Notes under the pieces: generated by a model
What the model saw: only the letters and a program-made list of their open reading frames with translations
Databases searched by the model: none
What the model was told of the DNA's origin: nothing
Made by a program: the position numbers and the translations under genes
Part shown: piece after piece, positions 47,001 to 58,505 of the stretch
Position numbering within the stretch: the first letter of the stretch is position 1
How the letters are laid out: the number at the start of each line of letters is the position of its first letter
Assembly (NCBI GenBank): GCA_037954235.1
Contig: JBBMOA010000001.1
Location: 9,481,001 to 9,545,000, forward strand
DNA: 64,000 nucleotides
Direction of reading: 5' to 3'
Origin: Aulostomus chinensis
Taxonomy: Eukaryota; Chordata; Actinopteri; Syngnathiformes; Aulostomidae

Positions 47001-47544
47001 TTATTATAGAAGTTTCTGCAGGAATTTCTCCACAGTGGTGGCACCTCTCACTGACCTACTTAAGGAGAAAGCCAAGTATGTCTGGACGCCAGCCTGCCAC
47101 AACGCATTTGAACAGGTTAAAACACTCCTTTGCAGGGCTCCAGTCCTGGCGGCACCACGGCTGGACCGACCGTTCCAGCTGTCTGTTGACGCCAGTCACG
47201 TCGGAGCAGGAGCTGTGCTTATGCAGGTTGATGACCTGGGAGTAGAGAGGCCTGTCAGTTTTTTTTCCAAAAAGTTTACTCCATGCCAAATGAACTACTC
47301 GGTTATTGAGAAGGAGGCGCTAGCTCTGATTTTAGCCTTGAAGCACTTTGATGTTTATGTAGGCGGCAGCACTCCGCTGGTTGTTTTTACAGATCATAAC
47401 CCCCTGACTTTCCTTCATTCACTGCAGTGTCCAAACCAGCGCCTGATTAGGTGGTCCCTCTTCCTGCAGTCGTACTGCTTGGACATTCGGCATGTGAAAG
47501 AGTCGGATAACGTGGTGGCAGACGCGTTGTCCAGGGTTCCCTGA
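44062..47544 (+). CDS. pol: Pol polyprotein: protease-integrase-RT-RNase H
   Basis: 1,160 codons from the first ATG after the gag stop, in the gag frame (open from 44,032), so it was probably made as Gag-Pol. Domains by residue: aspartic protease with RDTGA (D73); integrase with a zinc module H296-X4-H301-X29-C331-X2-C334, catalytic D365, D424 and E460 (D-D-35-E), and a GPY/F-like tail (FSGPHTVLKK); reverse transcriptase with PFGLRNAPATFQRLM and YLDD (894-897); RNase H with D1043 (LSVDASH), EKEALAL, FTDHNPL and terminal VVADALSR. No chromodomain or envelope. All catalytic residues are present and there are no further stops. Integrase before RT is the reverse of ordinary gypsy elements. Confidence 0.95.
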   Translation: MLHGRPKTAVLGKPKGAGLAVPVSPAPRAMPNVSLREACSYPPELAAYKPFIGDGFVSLSESDHKTSVRVLRDTGAVDSFIQAGVLPLSEETDTGCSVPVRGMDLNVLWVPLHKVWLECDLFQGFAELAVRPALPIPGVSVVLGNNLVGAQVWPDIPPPVVASVPLLRSTPDNVERDFPDVFSACAVTRAMAKASTGGQVDGAEISEKFAIPLADFPGSVTRSDLVAQQQGDLSLTGLFEKVWPTSERDDCVCGYFLEDSLLVRKWMRHDGSSPGDPVWQIVVPVTLRQSVLKVAHDESGHAGVRKTYDRLLRHFFWPRLKKDVAAFVKTCHTCQLTDKPNQVLKPVPLCPIPAISQPFEHLLVDCVGPLPRSKSGAAYLLTVMCQSTRYPAAYPLRTITTRAVVRALSQFISVFGIPRVVQSDQGSNFSSRLFSQVLKQLRIQHNQSSAYHAQSQGALERFHQTLKSALRAYCTELGRDWEDGLPWLMLAAREATQESTGFSPNELVFSHTVRGPLAAVSSGWRDSEPPENLLDYVNGFRHRLYAAGELARSKLASAQGKMKGLYDRLTERRVLTPGDQVLALLPLVSSPFQAKFSGPHTVLKKISDQNYIISTPQRRRPTQLCHVNLLKPYHARDSGVVPVVAGLGPVVRSVCVVGPVSGVPPPGPLVEGNAETDVIDEALMHSRLRNSETLCNLGGLLAHLPKSRQIELTQLIQGFPSLFGDTPSRTHLAEHDIDVGDAKPIRQRFYRVNLEKRNRLEHEVKYMLENSIAEPCSSSWSSPCLLVPKSDNTLRFCSDFRKVNSVTKPDSFPLPRMDDCVDQVGAAKFVSKFDLLKGYWQIPLSPQAREIAAFITPTGLYSYTVMPFGLRNAPATFQRLMNRVVGDMQGCAVYLDDDVVFSDTWEAHMGRVRELFSRLAEARLTVNLAKCEFARATVTYLGRVVGQGEVRPVGAKVEAVSKYSVPTSKKELMRFLGLVGYYRSFCRNFSTVVAPLTDLLKEKAKYVWTPACHNAFEQVKTLLCRAPVLAAPRLDRPFQLSVDASHVGAGAVLMQVDDLGVERPVSFFSKKFTPCQMNYSVIEKEALALILALKHFDVYVGGSTPLVVFTDHNPLTFLHSLQCPNQRLIRWSLFLQSYCLDIRHVKESDNVVADALSRVP

Positions 47545-47868
47545 TTCTTTCCAGAGTCTTCATGTGTTCTGTTTGCTGTTCTCTCCTGGCCTCCTCCTGC
47601 CTCTTAATTTGCTTCCCAGGTGCACCGGTTGCTGGGGAAGGCTGTTGGTTCGGGATTTGTCAAGCTTCCAGAACAATCGGTGGTGGTTCTCTTCTGGCTG
47701 GTTGGTTATGTGGGTCTCTCTTGGTCCTTCTGTCGGTGGATTTGTTCTCTTTCCTTGGTGTTCAGTTGTAGTGGCACACGTGCTGGCTTGTGGGCGCGCA
47801 TTTAGTTGTTTTTGTTTTTTGCTCTGTTGTCGGGGTTCCTTTTGGGACCCCGTTTTTGTGGGGGGGGG
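47545..47868 (+). other. Retrotransposon 3' untranslated region and polypurine tract
   Basis: 324 bp with no credible frame. It ends in GTGGGGGGGGGTG at about 47,856-47,868, the purine tract priming plus-strand synthesis. Confidence 0.75.
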
Positions 47869-48303
47869 TGTCACGTCCCCATGGGCATGGGGGCGTGGCA
47901 TCATTTGTGACTTCCTTCCCTTCCCAGGTTGGAGCTTTATGGGGCGGAGCTGCTGACTAATTGGGAGCACCTGGGCCCGGGCGTCTCCCAGCTATAAAGC
48001 AGGCGGCCAACCTGGCCGACGGGCTCTCGCTCACTCCTCCTGGCCCACGTCGGAGCGATGGTTGTTTCTTGAGTTATGTCTTGTTTAGTTCTCTGCATCC
48101 ATCACACCGTGCACATACACCACCTGTACACTCATGCACACACTCGCACTCACCACTGACACTACTGATAACCACCCTCCATTGTACATTATGGTTTGCC
48201 TTGTTTTGATTTTGCATTGTTAATAATAAATTATTAGTTGTGTGTGACGTTGACTCCGCGTTTCCCTCCTTCGATGTCACGATCTGTGAGCCGGGTCGTG
48301 ACA
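47869..48303 (+). repeat. 3' LTR, 435 bp
   Basis: Same length and ends as the 5' LTR, with two substitutions. TATAAA near 47,993; followed by target duplication TCAT and satellite. Confidence 0.97.
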
Positions 48304-51300
48304 TCATTTTGAGTTCATGAGCAATTCTCACAACATCACTGTAGCATTAAATTGAGTTCATTAGCAACTCTTACTAAATGACTGTCAGCATCAATTTGAG
48401 GTTGTTCGAAACTCTTACTACATTACTGTAAGCATCACTTAGTTTCTTAGCAACTATCACTACATTACTGTTAGCATCACCTTGAGTTCATTAGCAATTC
48501 TTCCGACATCACTGTCGCAATATTTTGAGGTTCGTAGCAACTTTTACTACATTACTGTCGCATTATTTTGAGGTTCGTAGCAACACTTACTACATGACTG
48601 TCAGCATCACTTTGAGGTTATTCGAAAGTTTCACTTCATTACTGTTAGCATCATTTTGAGTTCATTAGCAATTCTTACTACATCACTGTCGCATCATTTT
48701 GAGATCATTAGCAATTCTTCCGACATCACTGTCGCAATATTTTGAGGTTCGTAGCAACTCTTACTACATTATTGTTGCATTATTTTAAGGTTCCTAGCAA
48801 CTCTTACTTCATTACTGTCAGCATCACTTTGAGTTTATTAGCAACTCTCACTACATGAATGTTAGCATCATTTTGAGTTGTTGAGCAATTCTCACGACAT
48901 AACTGTAGCATTGAACTGAGTTCATTCGCAACTCTAACAAAATGACTGTCAGCATCACTTTGAGGTTGTTCGAAACTCTTACTACATTACTGTAAGCATC
49001 ACTGAGTTTCTTAGCAACTATCACTACATTACTGTTAGCATCATTTTGAGTTCATGAGCAATTCTTACTACATCACTGTCAAAATATTTTTAGGTTCGTA
49101 GCAACTTTGACTACATTACTTTCGCATTATTTTGAGGTTTGTAGCAACACTTACTACATGACTGTCAGCATCACTTTGAGGTTATTCGAAACGTTCACTC
49201 CATTACTGTTAGCATCATTTTGAGTTCATTAGCAATTCTTCCGACATCACTGTCGCAATATTTTGAGGTTCGTAGCGACTTTTACTACATTACTGTCGCA
49301 TTATATTGAGGTTTGTAGCATCTCTTAGTACATGACTGTCAGCATCACTTTGAGGTTATTCGAAACGTTCACTCCATTACTGTTAGCATCATTTTGAGTT
49401 CATTAGCAATTCTTACTAAATCACTGTCGCATCATTTTGAGATCTTTAGCAATTCTTCTGACATCACTGTCGCATTATTTTGAGGTTCGTAGCAACTCTT
49501 CCTACATGACTGTCACCATCACTTTTGAGGTTATTCGAAACACTGACTGCATTACTGTAATCATCACTGAGTTGATTAGCAACTATCACTACATTACCCT
49601 TGGCATCATTTTGAGTTCATTAGCAATTCTTCCGACATCACTGTCGCAATATTTTGAGGTTCGTAGCAACTTTTACTACATTACTGTCGCATTATTTTGA
49701 GGATCGTAGCAACTTACTACATGACTGTAAGCATCACTTTGAGGTTATTTGAAAGTTTCACTCCATTACTGTTAGCATCATTTTGAGTTCATTAGCAATT
49801 CTTACTCCATCACTGTCGCATCATTTTGAGATCATTAGCAATTCTTCCGACATCACTGTCGCATTATTTTGAGGTTCGTAGCAACTCTTAGTACATGATT
49901 GTCAGCATCACTTTGAGGTTATTCGAAAGTTTCACTCCATAAATGTTAGCATCATCTTGAGTTCATTAGCAATTCTTCCGACATCACTGTCGCAATATTT
50001 TGAGGTTCGTTGCAACTTTTACTACATCACTGTCGCAATATTTTGAGGTTCGTTGCAACTTTTACTTCATCACTGTCGCATTATTTTGAGGTTCGTAGCA
50101 ACTCTTACTACATGACTGTAAGCATCCCTTTGAGGTTATTCGAAAGTTTCACTCCATTACTGTGAGCATCATTTGGAGTTCATTAGCAATTCTTTTTACA
50201 TCACAGTCGCATCATTTTGAGATCATGAGCAATACTTCTGACATCACTGTCACATTATTTTGAGGTTTGTAGCAACTCTTACTACATTATTGTTGCATTA
50301 TTTTAAGGTTCCTAGCAACTCTTACTACATTACTGTCAGCATCACTTTTGAGGTTATTCGAAACACTTACTACATTACTTTAAACATCACTGAGTTGATT
50401 AGCAACTATCAGTACATTATTGTTAGCATCATCTTGCGTTCATTAGCAATTCTTCCGACATCACTGTCGCATTATATTGAGGTTCGTAGCAACTCTTCCT
50501 ACATGACTGTCAGCATCACTTAGAGGTTATTCGAAACACTTACTACATTACTGTAAGCATCACTGACTTGATTAGCAACTATCACTACATTACTGTTAGC
50601 ATCATTTTTAGTTCATTAGCAATTCTTACTACATCACTGTCGCATCATTTTGAGGTTCGTAGCAACTCTTACTACATTATTGTTGCATTATTTAAAGGTT
50701 CGTAGCAACTCTTACTACATGACTGTAAGCATCACTTTGAGGTTATTCGAAAGTTTCACTCCATTACTGTGAGCATCATTTTGAGTTCATTAGCAATTCT
50801 TCCTACATCACTGTCGCATCATTTTGAGATCATTAGCAATTCTTCCGACATGACTGTCGCAATATTTTGAGGTTCGTAGCAACTCTTACTACATTATTGT
50901 TGCATTATTTTAAGGTTCGTAGCAACTCTTACTACATTACTGTCAGCATCACTTTGAGTTTATTAGCAGCTATCACTACATTACTGTTAGCATCATTTTG
51001 AGTTGTTGAGCAATTCTCACGACATCACTGTAGCACTAAATTGAGTTCACTAGCAACTCTTACTACATGACTGTCAGCATCACTTTGAGGTTATTCGAAA
51101 GTTTCACTCCATTACTGTTAGCATCATCTTGAGTTCATTAGCAATTCTTCCGACATCACTGTTGCAATATTTTGAGGTTCGTAGCAACTCTTACTACATT
51201 ATTGTTGCATTATTTTAAGGTTCGTAGCAACTCTAACTACATTACTTTCAGCATCACTTTGAGTTTATTAGCAACTATCACTACATTACTGTTAGCATCA

Positions 51301-54300
51301 TTTTGAGTTGTTGAGCAATTCTCACGACATCACTGTAGCATTAAATTGAGTTCATTAGCAACTCTTAGTAAATTACTGTCAGCATCACTTTGAGGTTGTT
51401 CGAAACTCTTACTACATTACTTTTAGCATCACTGAGTTTCTTAGCAACTGTCACTACATTACTGTTAGCATCATCTTGAGTTCATTAGCAATTCTTCCGA
51501 CATCACTGTCGCAATATTTTGAGGTTCGTAGCAACTCTTACTGCATTATTGTTGCATTATTTTAAGGTTCGTAGCAACTCTTACTACATTACTGTCAGCA
51601 TCACTTTGAGTTTATTAGCAACTATAACTACATTACTGTTACCATCATTTTGAGTTGTTGAGCAATTCTCACGACATCACTGTAGCATTGAACTGAGTTC
51701 ATTAGCAACTCTTACTAAATGACTGTCAGCATCACTTTGAGGTTATTCGAAACTCTTACTACATTACAGTAAGCATCACTGAGTTGATTAGCAACTATCA
51801 CTACATTACTGTTAGCATCATTTTGAGTTCATTAGCAATTCTTACTACATCACTGTCGCATCATTTTGAGTTCATTACCAATTCTTCCGACATCACTGTC
51901 GTAATATTTTGAGGTTCGTAGCAACTCTTAGTACAAGACTGTCAGCATCACTTTGACGTTATTCGAAACGTTCACTCCATTACTGTTAGTATCATTTTGA
52001 GTTCATGAGCAATTCTTTCTGAATCACTGTCGCATCATTTTGAGATCATTAACAATTCTTCTGACATCACTGTCGCATTATATTGAGGTTGTTCGAAACA
52101 CGTACTACATTACTGTAAGCATCACTGAGTTTCTTAGCAACTATCACACATTACTGTTAGCATCATTATGAGGTTAGTAGCAACTCTGACCACATGACTG
52201 TAAGCATCACTTTGAGTTTATTAGCAACTATCACTACATTACTGTTAGCATCATTTTGACTTCATTAGCAATTCTTACTACATCACTGTCGCATCATTTT
52301 CAGATCATTAGCAATTCTTCTGACATCACTGTCGCATTATTTTGAGGTTCGTAGAAACTTTTACTACATTACTGTCGCATTATATTGAGTTTCGTAGCAA
52401 CTCTTACTACATTATTGTTGCATTATTTTAAGGTTCGTAGCAACTCTTACTACATTACTGTCAGCATCAATGAGTTTCTTAGCAACTATCACTGCATTAC
52501 TGTTAGCATCATCTGTAGTTCATTAGCAATTCTTCCGACATCACTGTTGCAATATTTTTAGGTTCGTAGCAACTCTTAGGACATGACTGTCAGCATCACT
52601 TTGAGGTTATTCGAAACGTTCACTCCATTACTGTTAGCATCATTTTGAGTTCATTTGCAATTCTTACTAAATCACTGTCGCATCATTTTGAGATCTTTAG
52701 CAATTCTTCTGACATCACTGTCGCATTATTTTGAGGTTCGTAGCAACTCTTACTACATGACTGTCAGCATCACTTTGAGGTTATTCGAAACTTTCACTCC
52801 ATTACTGTTAGCATCATTTTGAGTTCATTAGCAAATCTTACTACATCACTGTCGCATCATTTTGAGATCATTAGCAATTCTTCTGACATCACTGTCACAT
52901 TATTTTGAGGTTCGTAGCAATTCTTACTACATTATTGTTGCATTATTTTAAGGTTCGTAGCAACTCTTACTACACGACTGTCAGCATCACTTTGAGGTTG
53001 TTCAAAACACTTACTACATTACTGTAAGCATCACTGAGTTAATTAGCAACTATCACTACATTACTGTTAGCATCATTTTGAGTTCATTAGCAATTCTTAC
53101 GACATCACTGTCCCATCAGTTTGAGATCATTTCCAATTCTTCTGACATCACTGTCACATTATTTTGTGGTGAGAAGCAACTGTCACTACATGATTGTCAG
53201 CATCACTTTGAGGTTGTTCGAAACACTTACTACATTTCTGTAAGCATCACTGAGTTGATTAGCAACTATCACTACATTACTGTTAGCATCATTTTGAGGT
53301 TAGAAGCAACTGTTACTACATGACTGTTAGCATCACTTTGAGGTTGTTCGAAACACTTTCTACATGACTGTTAGCATCACTGAGTTTATTAGCAACTATC
53401 ACTCCATTACTGTTCGCATCATTTTGAGTTCATTAGCAATTCTGACGACATCACTGTCCCATCAGTTTGAGGTTCGAAGATACTCTTACTACATGACTGT
53501 CAGCATCACTTTGAGGTTATTCGAAACATGCACTCCATTACTGTTAGCATCATTTTGAGTTCATTAGCAATTCTTACTAAATCACTGTCGCATCATTTTG
53601 AGTTCTTTAACAATTTTTCTGACATCACTGTCGCATTGTTTTGAGGTTCGTAGCAACTCTTACGACATGACTGTCAGCATCACTTTGAGGTTGTTCGAAA
53701 CACTTACTACATTACTCTAAGCATCACTGAGTTGATTAGCAACTATCACTACATTACTGTTAGCATCATTTTGAGTTCATTAGCAATTCTTACGACATCA
53801 ATGTCCCATCAGTTTGAGATCATTATCAATTCTTCTGACATCACTGTTGCATTATTTTAAGGTTCGTAGCAACCATTACTACATGACTGTCAGAATCACT
53901 TTTAGGTTGTTCGAAACTCTTACTGCATTACTTTAAGCATCACTGAGTTTATTAGCAACTATCACTACATTATTGTTAGCATCATTTTGAGGTTAGAAGC
54001 AACTGTTACTACATGACTGTCAGCATCACTTTGAGGTTGTTCGAAACACTTCCTACATTACTGTAAGCATCACTGAGTTAATTAGCAACTATCACTACAT
54101 TACTATTAGCATCATTTTAAGTTTATTACCAATTCTCACGACATCACTGTAGCATTAAATTGAGGTCAGTAGCAACTCTTACGACATGACTATCAGGATC
54201 ACTTTGAAGTTGTTCGAAACTCTTACTACATTACTGTCAGCATCACTTTGAGTTCATTAGCAACTTTCACTACATTACTGTTAGCATCATTATGAGGTTA

Positions 54301-56309
54301 GTAGCAACTCTTACTACATGACTGTCAGCATCACTTTGAGGTTTTTCGAAACACTTACTACATCACTGTCAGCATCAATGAGTTGATTAGCAACTGTCAC
54401 TACATTACTGTTAGCATCACCTTGAGTTCATTAGCAATTCTTCCGACATCACTGTCGCAATATTTTGAGGTTCGTAGCAACTTTTACTACATTACTGTCG
54501 CATTATTTTGAGGTTCGTAGCAACACTTACTACATGACTGTCAGCATCACTTTGAGGTTATTCGAAAGTTTCACTTCATTACTGTTAGCATCATTTTGAG
54601 TTCATTAGCAATTCTTCCGACATCACTGTATTATTATTTTGTGGTAAGTAGCAACTCTTACTACACGACTGTCAGCATCACCTTGAGGTTGTTCGAAACA
54701 TTTACTACATTTCTGTAAACATCACTGAGTTTATAGCAACTATCACTACATTCCTGTTTGCATCATTTTGAGTTCATTAGCAATTCTTACGACATCACTT
54801 TTAGCATCATTTTGAGTTCATTAGCAATTCTTACGACATCACTGTCGCATCATTTTGAGGTGAGTTTCAACTCTTCCTACATTACTGTTAGCATCATTTT
54901 GAGTTTATTAGCAACTCTTACGACATGACTGTTAGCATCACTTTGAGGTTGTTCGAAACACTTACTACATTACTGTAAGCATCATTTTGAGATCATTAGC
55001 AACTATCACTACATTACTGTTAGCATCATTTTGAGTTTATTAGCAATTCTTACTCCATCACTGTCGCATCATTTTGAGATCTTTTGCAATGCTTCTAACA
55101 TCACTGTTGCATTATTTTAAGGTTCGTAGCAACTCTTACGACATGACTGTCAGCATCACTTTGAGGTTGTTCGAAACTTTCACGACATTACTTTTAGCAT
55201 CACTTTGAGATCATTAGCAACTATCACTACATTACTCTTAGCATCATTTTGAGTTCATTAGCAATTCTTACTCCATCACTGTCTCATCATTTTGAGATCA
55301 TTAGCAATTCTTACGACATCACTGTCGCATCATTTTGAGATCATTAGCAATTCTTACTACATCACTGTCGCATCATTTTGAGGTGAGTTTCAACTCTTCC
55401 TACATTACTGTTAGCATAATTTTGAGTTTATTAGCAACTCTTACTACATGACTGTTAGCATCACTTTGAGGTTGTTCGAAACACTTACTACATTACTGTC
55501 AGCATCACTTTGAGATCATTAGCAACTATCACTAGATTACTGTTAGCATCATTTTGAGTTTATCAGCAATTCTTACTCCATCACTGTCGCATCATTTTGA
55601 GCTTCGTAGCAACTCTTTCTACATGACTGTCAGCATCACTTTGAGTTTATTCGCAACTATCACTACATTCCTGTTAGCATCATTTTGAGTTCATTAGCAA
55701 TTCTTATGACATCACTGTAGCATCATTTTGAGATCATTAGCAATTCTTCCGACATTACTTTCGCATTATTTTGCGTTCATTAGCAATTCCTGCGACATCA
55801 CTGTAGCATTATTTTGAGGGTAGTAGCAACTCTTTCTACATGACTTTCAGCATCATTTGAAATTGTTCGAAACACTTACTACATTACTGTAAGCCTCACT
55901 GAGTTTATTAGCAACCATCACTACATCACTGTCGCATCATTTTGAGATCATTGGCAATGTTTCCAACATCACTGTCGCATTATTTTGAGGTTCGAAGCAA
56001 CTCTTACTACATGACTGTCAGCATTATTTTGAGGTTATTCGAAACTTTCACTACATTACTGTTAGCATCACTGAGTTTATTAGCAACTATCACTACATTA
56101 CTGTTAGCATCATTTTGAGTTCATTAGGAATTCTTCCGACATCACTGTCGCATTATTTTGAGGTTCGTAGCAACTCTTAGTACATGACTGTCAGCATCAC
56201 TTTGAGGTTATTCGAAACTTTCACTACATTTCTGCTCGCATCATTTTGAGTTAATTAGCAATTCTTACTACATCACTGTCGCATCATTTTGAGTTCATTA
56301 GCAATTCTT

Positions 56310-56606
56310 CCGACATCACTGTAGCATCATTTTGAGGTTATTAGCAACTCTTCCTCCATTACTGTTAGCATCATTTTGAGATCATTAGCAATTCTTCCGA
56401 CATCATTGTAGCATTATTTTGAGGTTATTAGCAACTCTTCCTCCATTACTGTTAGCATCATTTTGAGATCATTAGCAATTCTTCCGACATCACTGTAGCA
56501 TCATTTTGAGGTTATTAGCAACTCTTCCTCCATTACTGTTAGCATCAGTTTGAGATCATTCGCAATTCTTCCGACATCACTGTAGCATTATTTTGAGGTT
56601 TTGAGG
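56310..56606 (-). repeat. 88 bp dimer higher-order repeat at the array edge
   Basis: Three to four near-identical copies of a two-monomer unit (GCATCATTTTGAGGTTATTA, then GCAACTCTTCCTCCATTACT) occupy the last 300 bp before the truncated LTR. The unit occurs nowhere else in the block as a run. Confidence 0.9.
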
Positions 56607-56793
56607 TACCTTTGTTTGTAACCGATCTGCTGACCAGCGAGACGCCACCACGCACGGCTGTCGGCTCCGTAAAGGAGGGAGAGGAAGTGGAAAGGACGGA
56701 GAAGGGTCGGACCAGGTCTATTTCTAGTTGACCACTCACTATCGTCTGCCACACTGCCCCTCACGGTGGGGAGTGTAGCGCCATCCTGCCACA
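56607..56793 (-). mobile_element. Truncated copy of the 1.49 kb LTR
   Basis: Reverse complement of 17,104-17,287 only. TGCCACA at 56,787-56,793 is the true LTR end; the inner end at 56,607 is a breakpoint joined to satellite (AAAGGTA joined to CCTCAAAACC when read on the minus strand). About 1.3 kb present in the left copy is missing. Confidence 0.9.
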
Positions 56794-57575
56794 GTACATT
56801 TGTTTCATTCTTTTTCTCTTGCACTTTAATTAAAATGGACTTGACTTGAGAATGTTTTGTTTCAAAATATAGATGAATTCCCAGATTTATAGGTAGCATG
56901 AGTATGAAGTTGCACTTTCACCCGGTGGGAAAATGTCCTCTGCATTTGACTCTAACTATGTAGGAGCAGTGGTAGCAGTGTCAGCCTGGGGGCTTGGTCA
57001 AGATCAATGACAGGAGTAGCAGACAGGTAATATCCATAGCATGCTTGTTGTTTGAGAGGAGTAAGGGTACACTGTTGGTCTCTGACCTGATGCGCTGTCA
57101 TCAGCACAAATGATCTGTTCCTAAACATCAAAATCTACCATCCCCCCTGATTGTTTTTTACAACTGGAGTACTGGTTAACACTTTAGAAAGCCTTCATTC
57201 AGAGCTGTGAAGAACCTTGAACCTGATATCCCAGACATCAAAGTGGGCCACTAACTGGCCAGATGAAGCTATGCTAGGCTGCTGTATCCTGAAGAGCTAA
57301 AGTAGCAGCTTCTGAGAGGGATGCTAACCTGGATGTGTTCATCTCCTACTTTAATATCAGCCCCCAACTTGAAGGTCTGACAGCCTCCAGCTTGTTGTTC
57401 CTGTTTCTGCTTCAGTCAACAGGGAACTCCAACCTGCAGTAGAATCTTCAACAATGGAATAGAAAAGTGAGGAAGAAAAACTAGAATAAACTTACAAAGC
57501 TGAGAAATGTTCATGAAGAAGAAAGGCACACGTTATGATTGAGGCCAGAAACTAAAACTCCACACCAAATGTACT

Positions 57576-58058
57576 TTGACTTGTAGGATAATGAACTTGA
57601 ATGTGTTGAAACAGCAGATCAATGAATCCACTACCACACAACAAGATGATGACCCCCTACCACAAGATGGCGTCACAGATCCTGACGCTCTGAGCAGGAA
57701 ACACCGAGCAAAACATTACAACAAAGCTCCTGTTGTTCCCTCCAGGAAAAACTGTGGTTCCGATGAGAAGAAGGATCCCAGCCTCCTCTGAGGATCCATG
57801 GCCGCACCATTGGGTAGAAGGACGATGGGGTCGGCACCAGGAGGAACCCTGGTGTCTCCGATGCAGGGAAGATGGAGCAGTGAAGAGGCCACATTGTGGC
57901 GTCCTGAAGAGGACATTTGGTGGAGCCTGAGACAGCAAACATCGCGCCCCCTTCATCAGAAGAACCACAGCAACAGAAGAAAGAATCCTGGCAGTGACGA
58001 CAGGGAGGATCAGGGTGACCTCCTCACCACCACCTTTGAACCTTCAAGTGAACTTTAA
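57576..58058 (+). pseudogene. Unrecognised interrupted frame (mirror of 15,837-16,319)
   Basis: 71 and 86 codons in one frame divided by TGA at 57,789-57,791, the same stop as in the left arm. Few amino-acid changes separate the arms. The frame opens after TTGACTTGTAG, which could be a splice acceptor. No known domain. Confidence 0.25.
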
Positions 58059-58433
58059 AAAGCTTTAGAGTGGAGAAGGATTTTAAAACCTTTCATTGTT
58101 TTTTCCTTTCATTCTCATTTGTGCGATTGTCTGATTTATTAGAAATAAACACTGTCTGCTGGGTTTACATTGACTGTGATTCTCTTTTTGCATGCAAGTT
58201 GAAAGTTATGCCAATAAAAACCACAAGTATTTGAAGACCAAAGGAAGAACCCCCAAAGTCAGGACCCTGAGATCAAAGTGAACGCTCTGATCTCAGAGAT
58301 CTGGGATATTTCACATCCCATGGCCCTTCAAATAAGAGCCCTGTGTCTCTGTCTCAAAGTTTTCAAGCGTATTTGTTTGTTAAATTAAAACCAGACGACC
58401 GCTGTGGTCCTTTTTACACGGTAAGTAAAGCAC

Positions 58434-58505
58434 AGATGCCCTGGTGGACCTGTTGGCACCCTGGACTTTGAATCCAGTGACCTGAGTCCAAGTCTCAGTT
58501 CCAGC
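58434..58505 (+). pseudogene. tRNA-Gln(TTG)-like relic
   Basis: CTGGACTTTGAATCCAG is an intact Gln(TTG) anticodon arm, and the T-arm is recognisable as GAGTCCAAGTCTC. Acceptor and D-arm are degraded. The upstream 200 bp resemble those of the Gln-like gene at 60,505. Confidence 0.6.

Larger units (their letters stand above)
41937..48303 (+). mobile_element. Gmr1-like Ty3/gypsy LTR retrotransposon, complete
   Basis: 6,367 bp, flanked by a 4 bp target duplication TCAT (41,933-41,936 and 48,304-48,307) in satellite sequence; removing it restores a normal monomer. Order: LTR, 2 nt, tRNA-Pro primer site, leader, gag, pol (protease-integrase-RT-RNase H), purine tract, LTR. Integrase upstream of RT in a gypsy-type Pol is diagnostic of the Gmr1 group described from deuterostomes. 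No envelope frame is present. The LTRs differ at 2 of 435 positions, so insertion was recent. One in-frame TGA divides gag from pol. Confidence 0.95.
37270..56606 (-). repeat. 43-44 bp satellite, subfamily A (right block, inverted)
   Basis: The reverse-complement orientation of the left block: units read CATCATTTTGAGTTCATTAG, then CAATTCTTACTACATCACTG. About 13 kb of satellite (some 300 monomers) plus the 6.4 kb retrotransposon inserted at 41,937. The same four monomer types alternate. No subfamily B monomers were noticed. It starts just after the laminin-like fragment's intron and ends inside the truncated LTR at 56,607. Confidence 0.95.

Noticed and set aside
47560..47970. 136-codon minus frame at the retrotransposon 3' end, considered as a possible extra gene or envelope
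   Set aside because: It is antisense, crosses into the LTR, and has no signal peptide, membrane span or motif.
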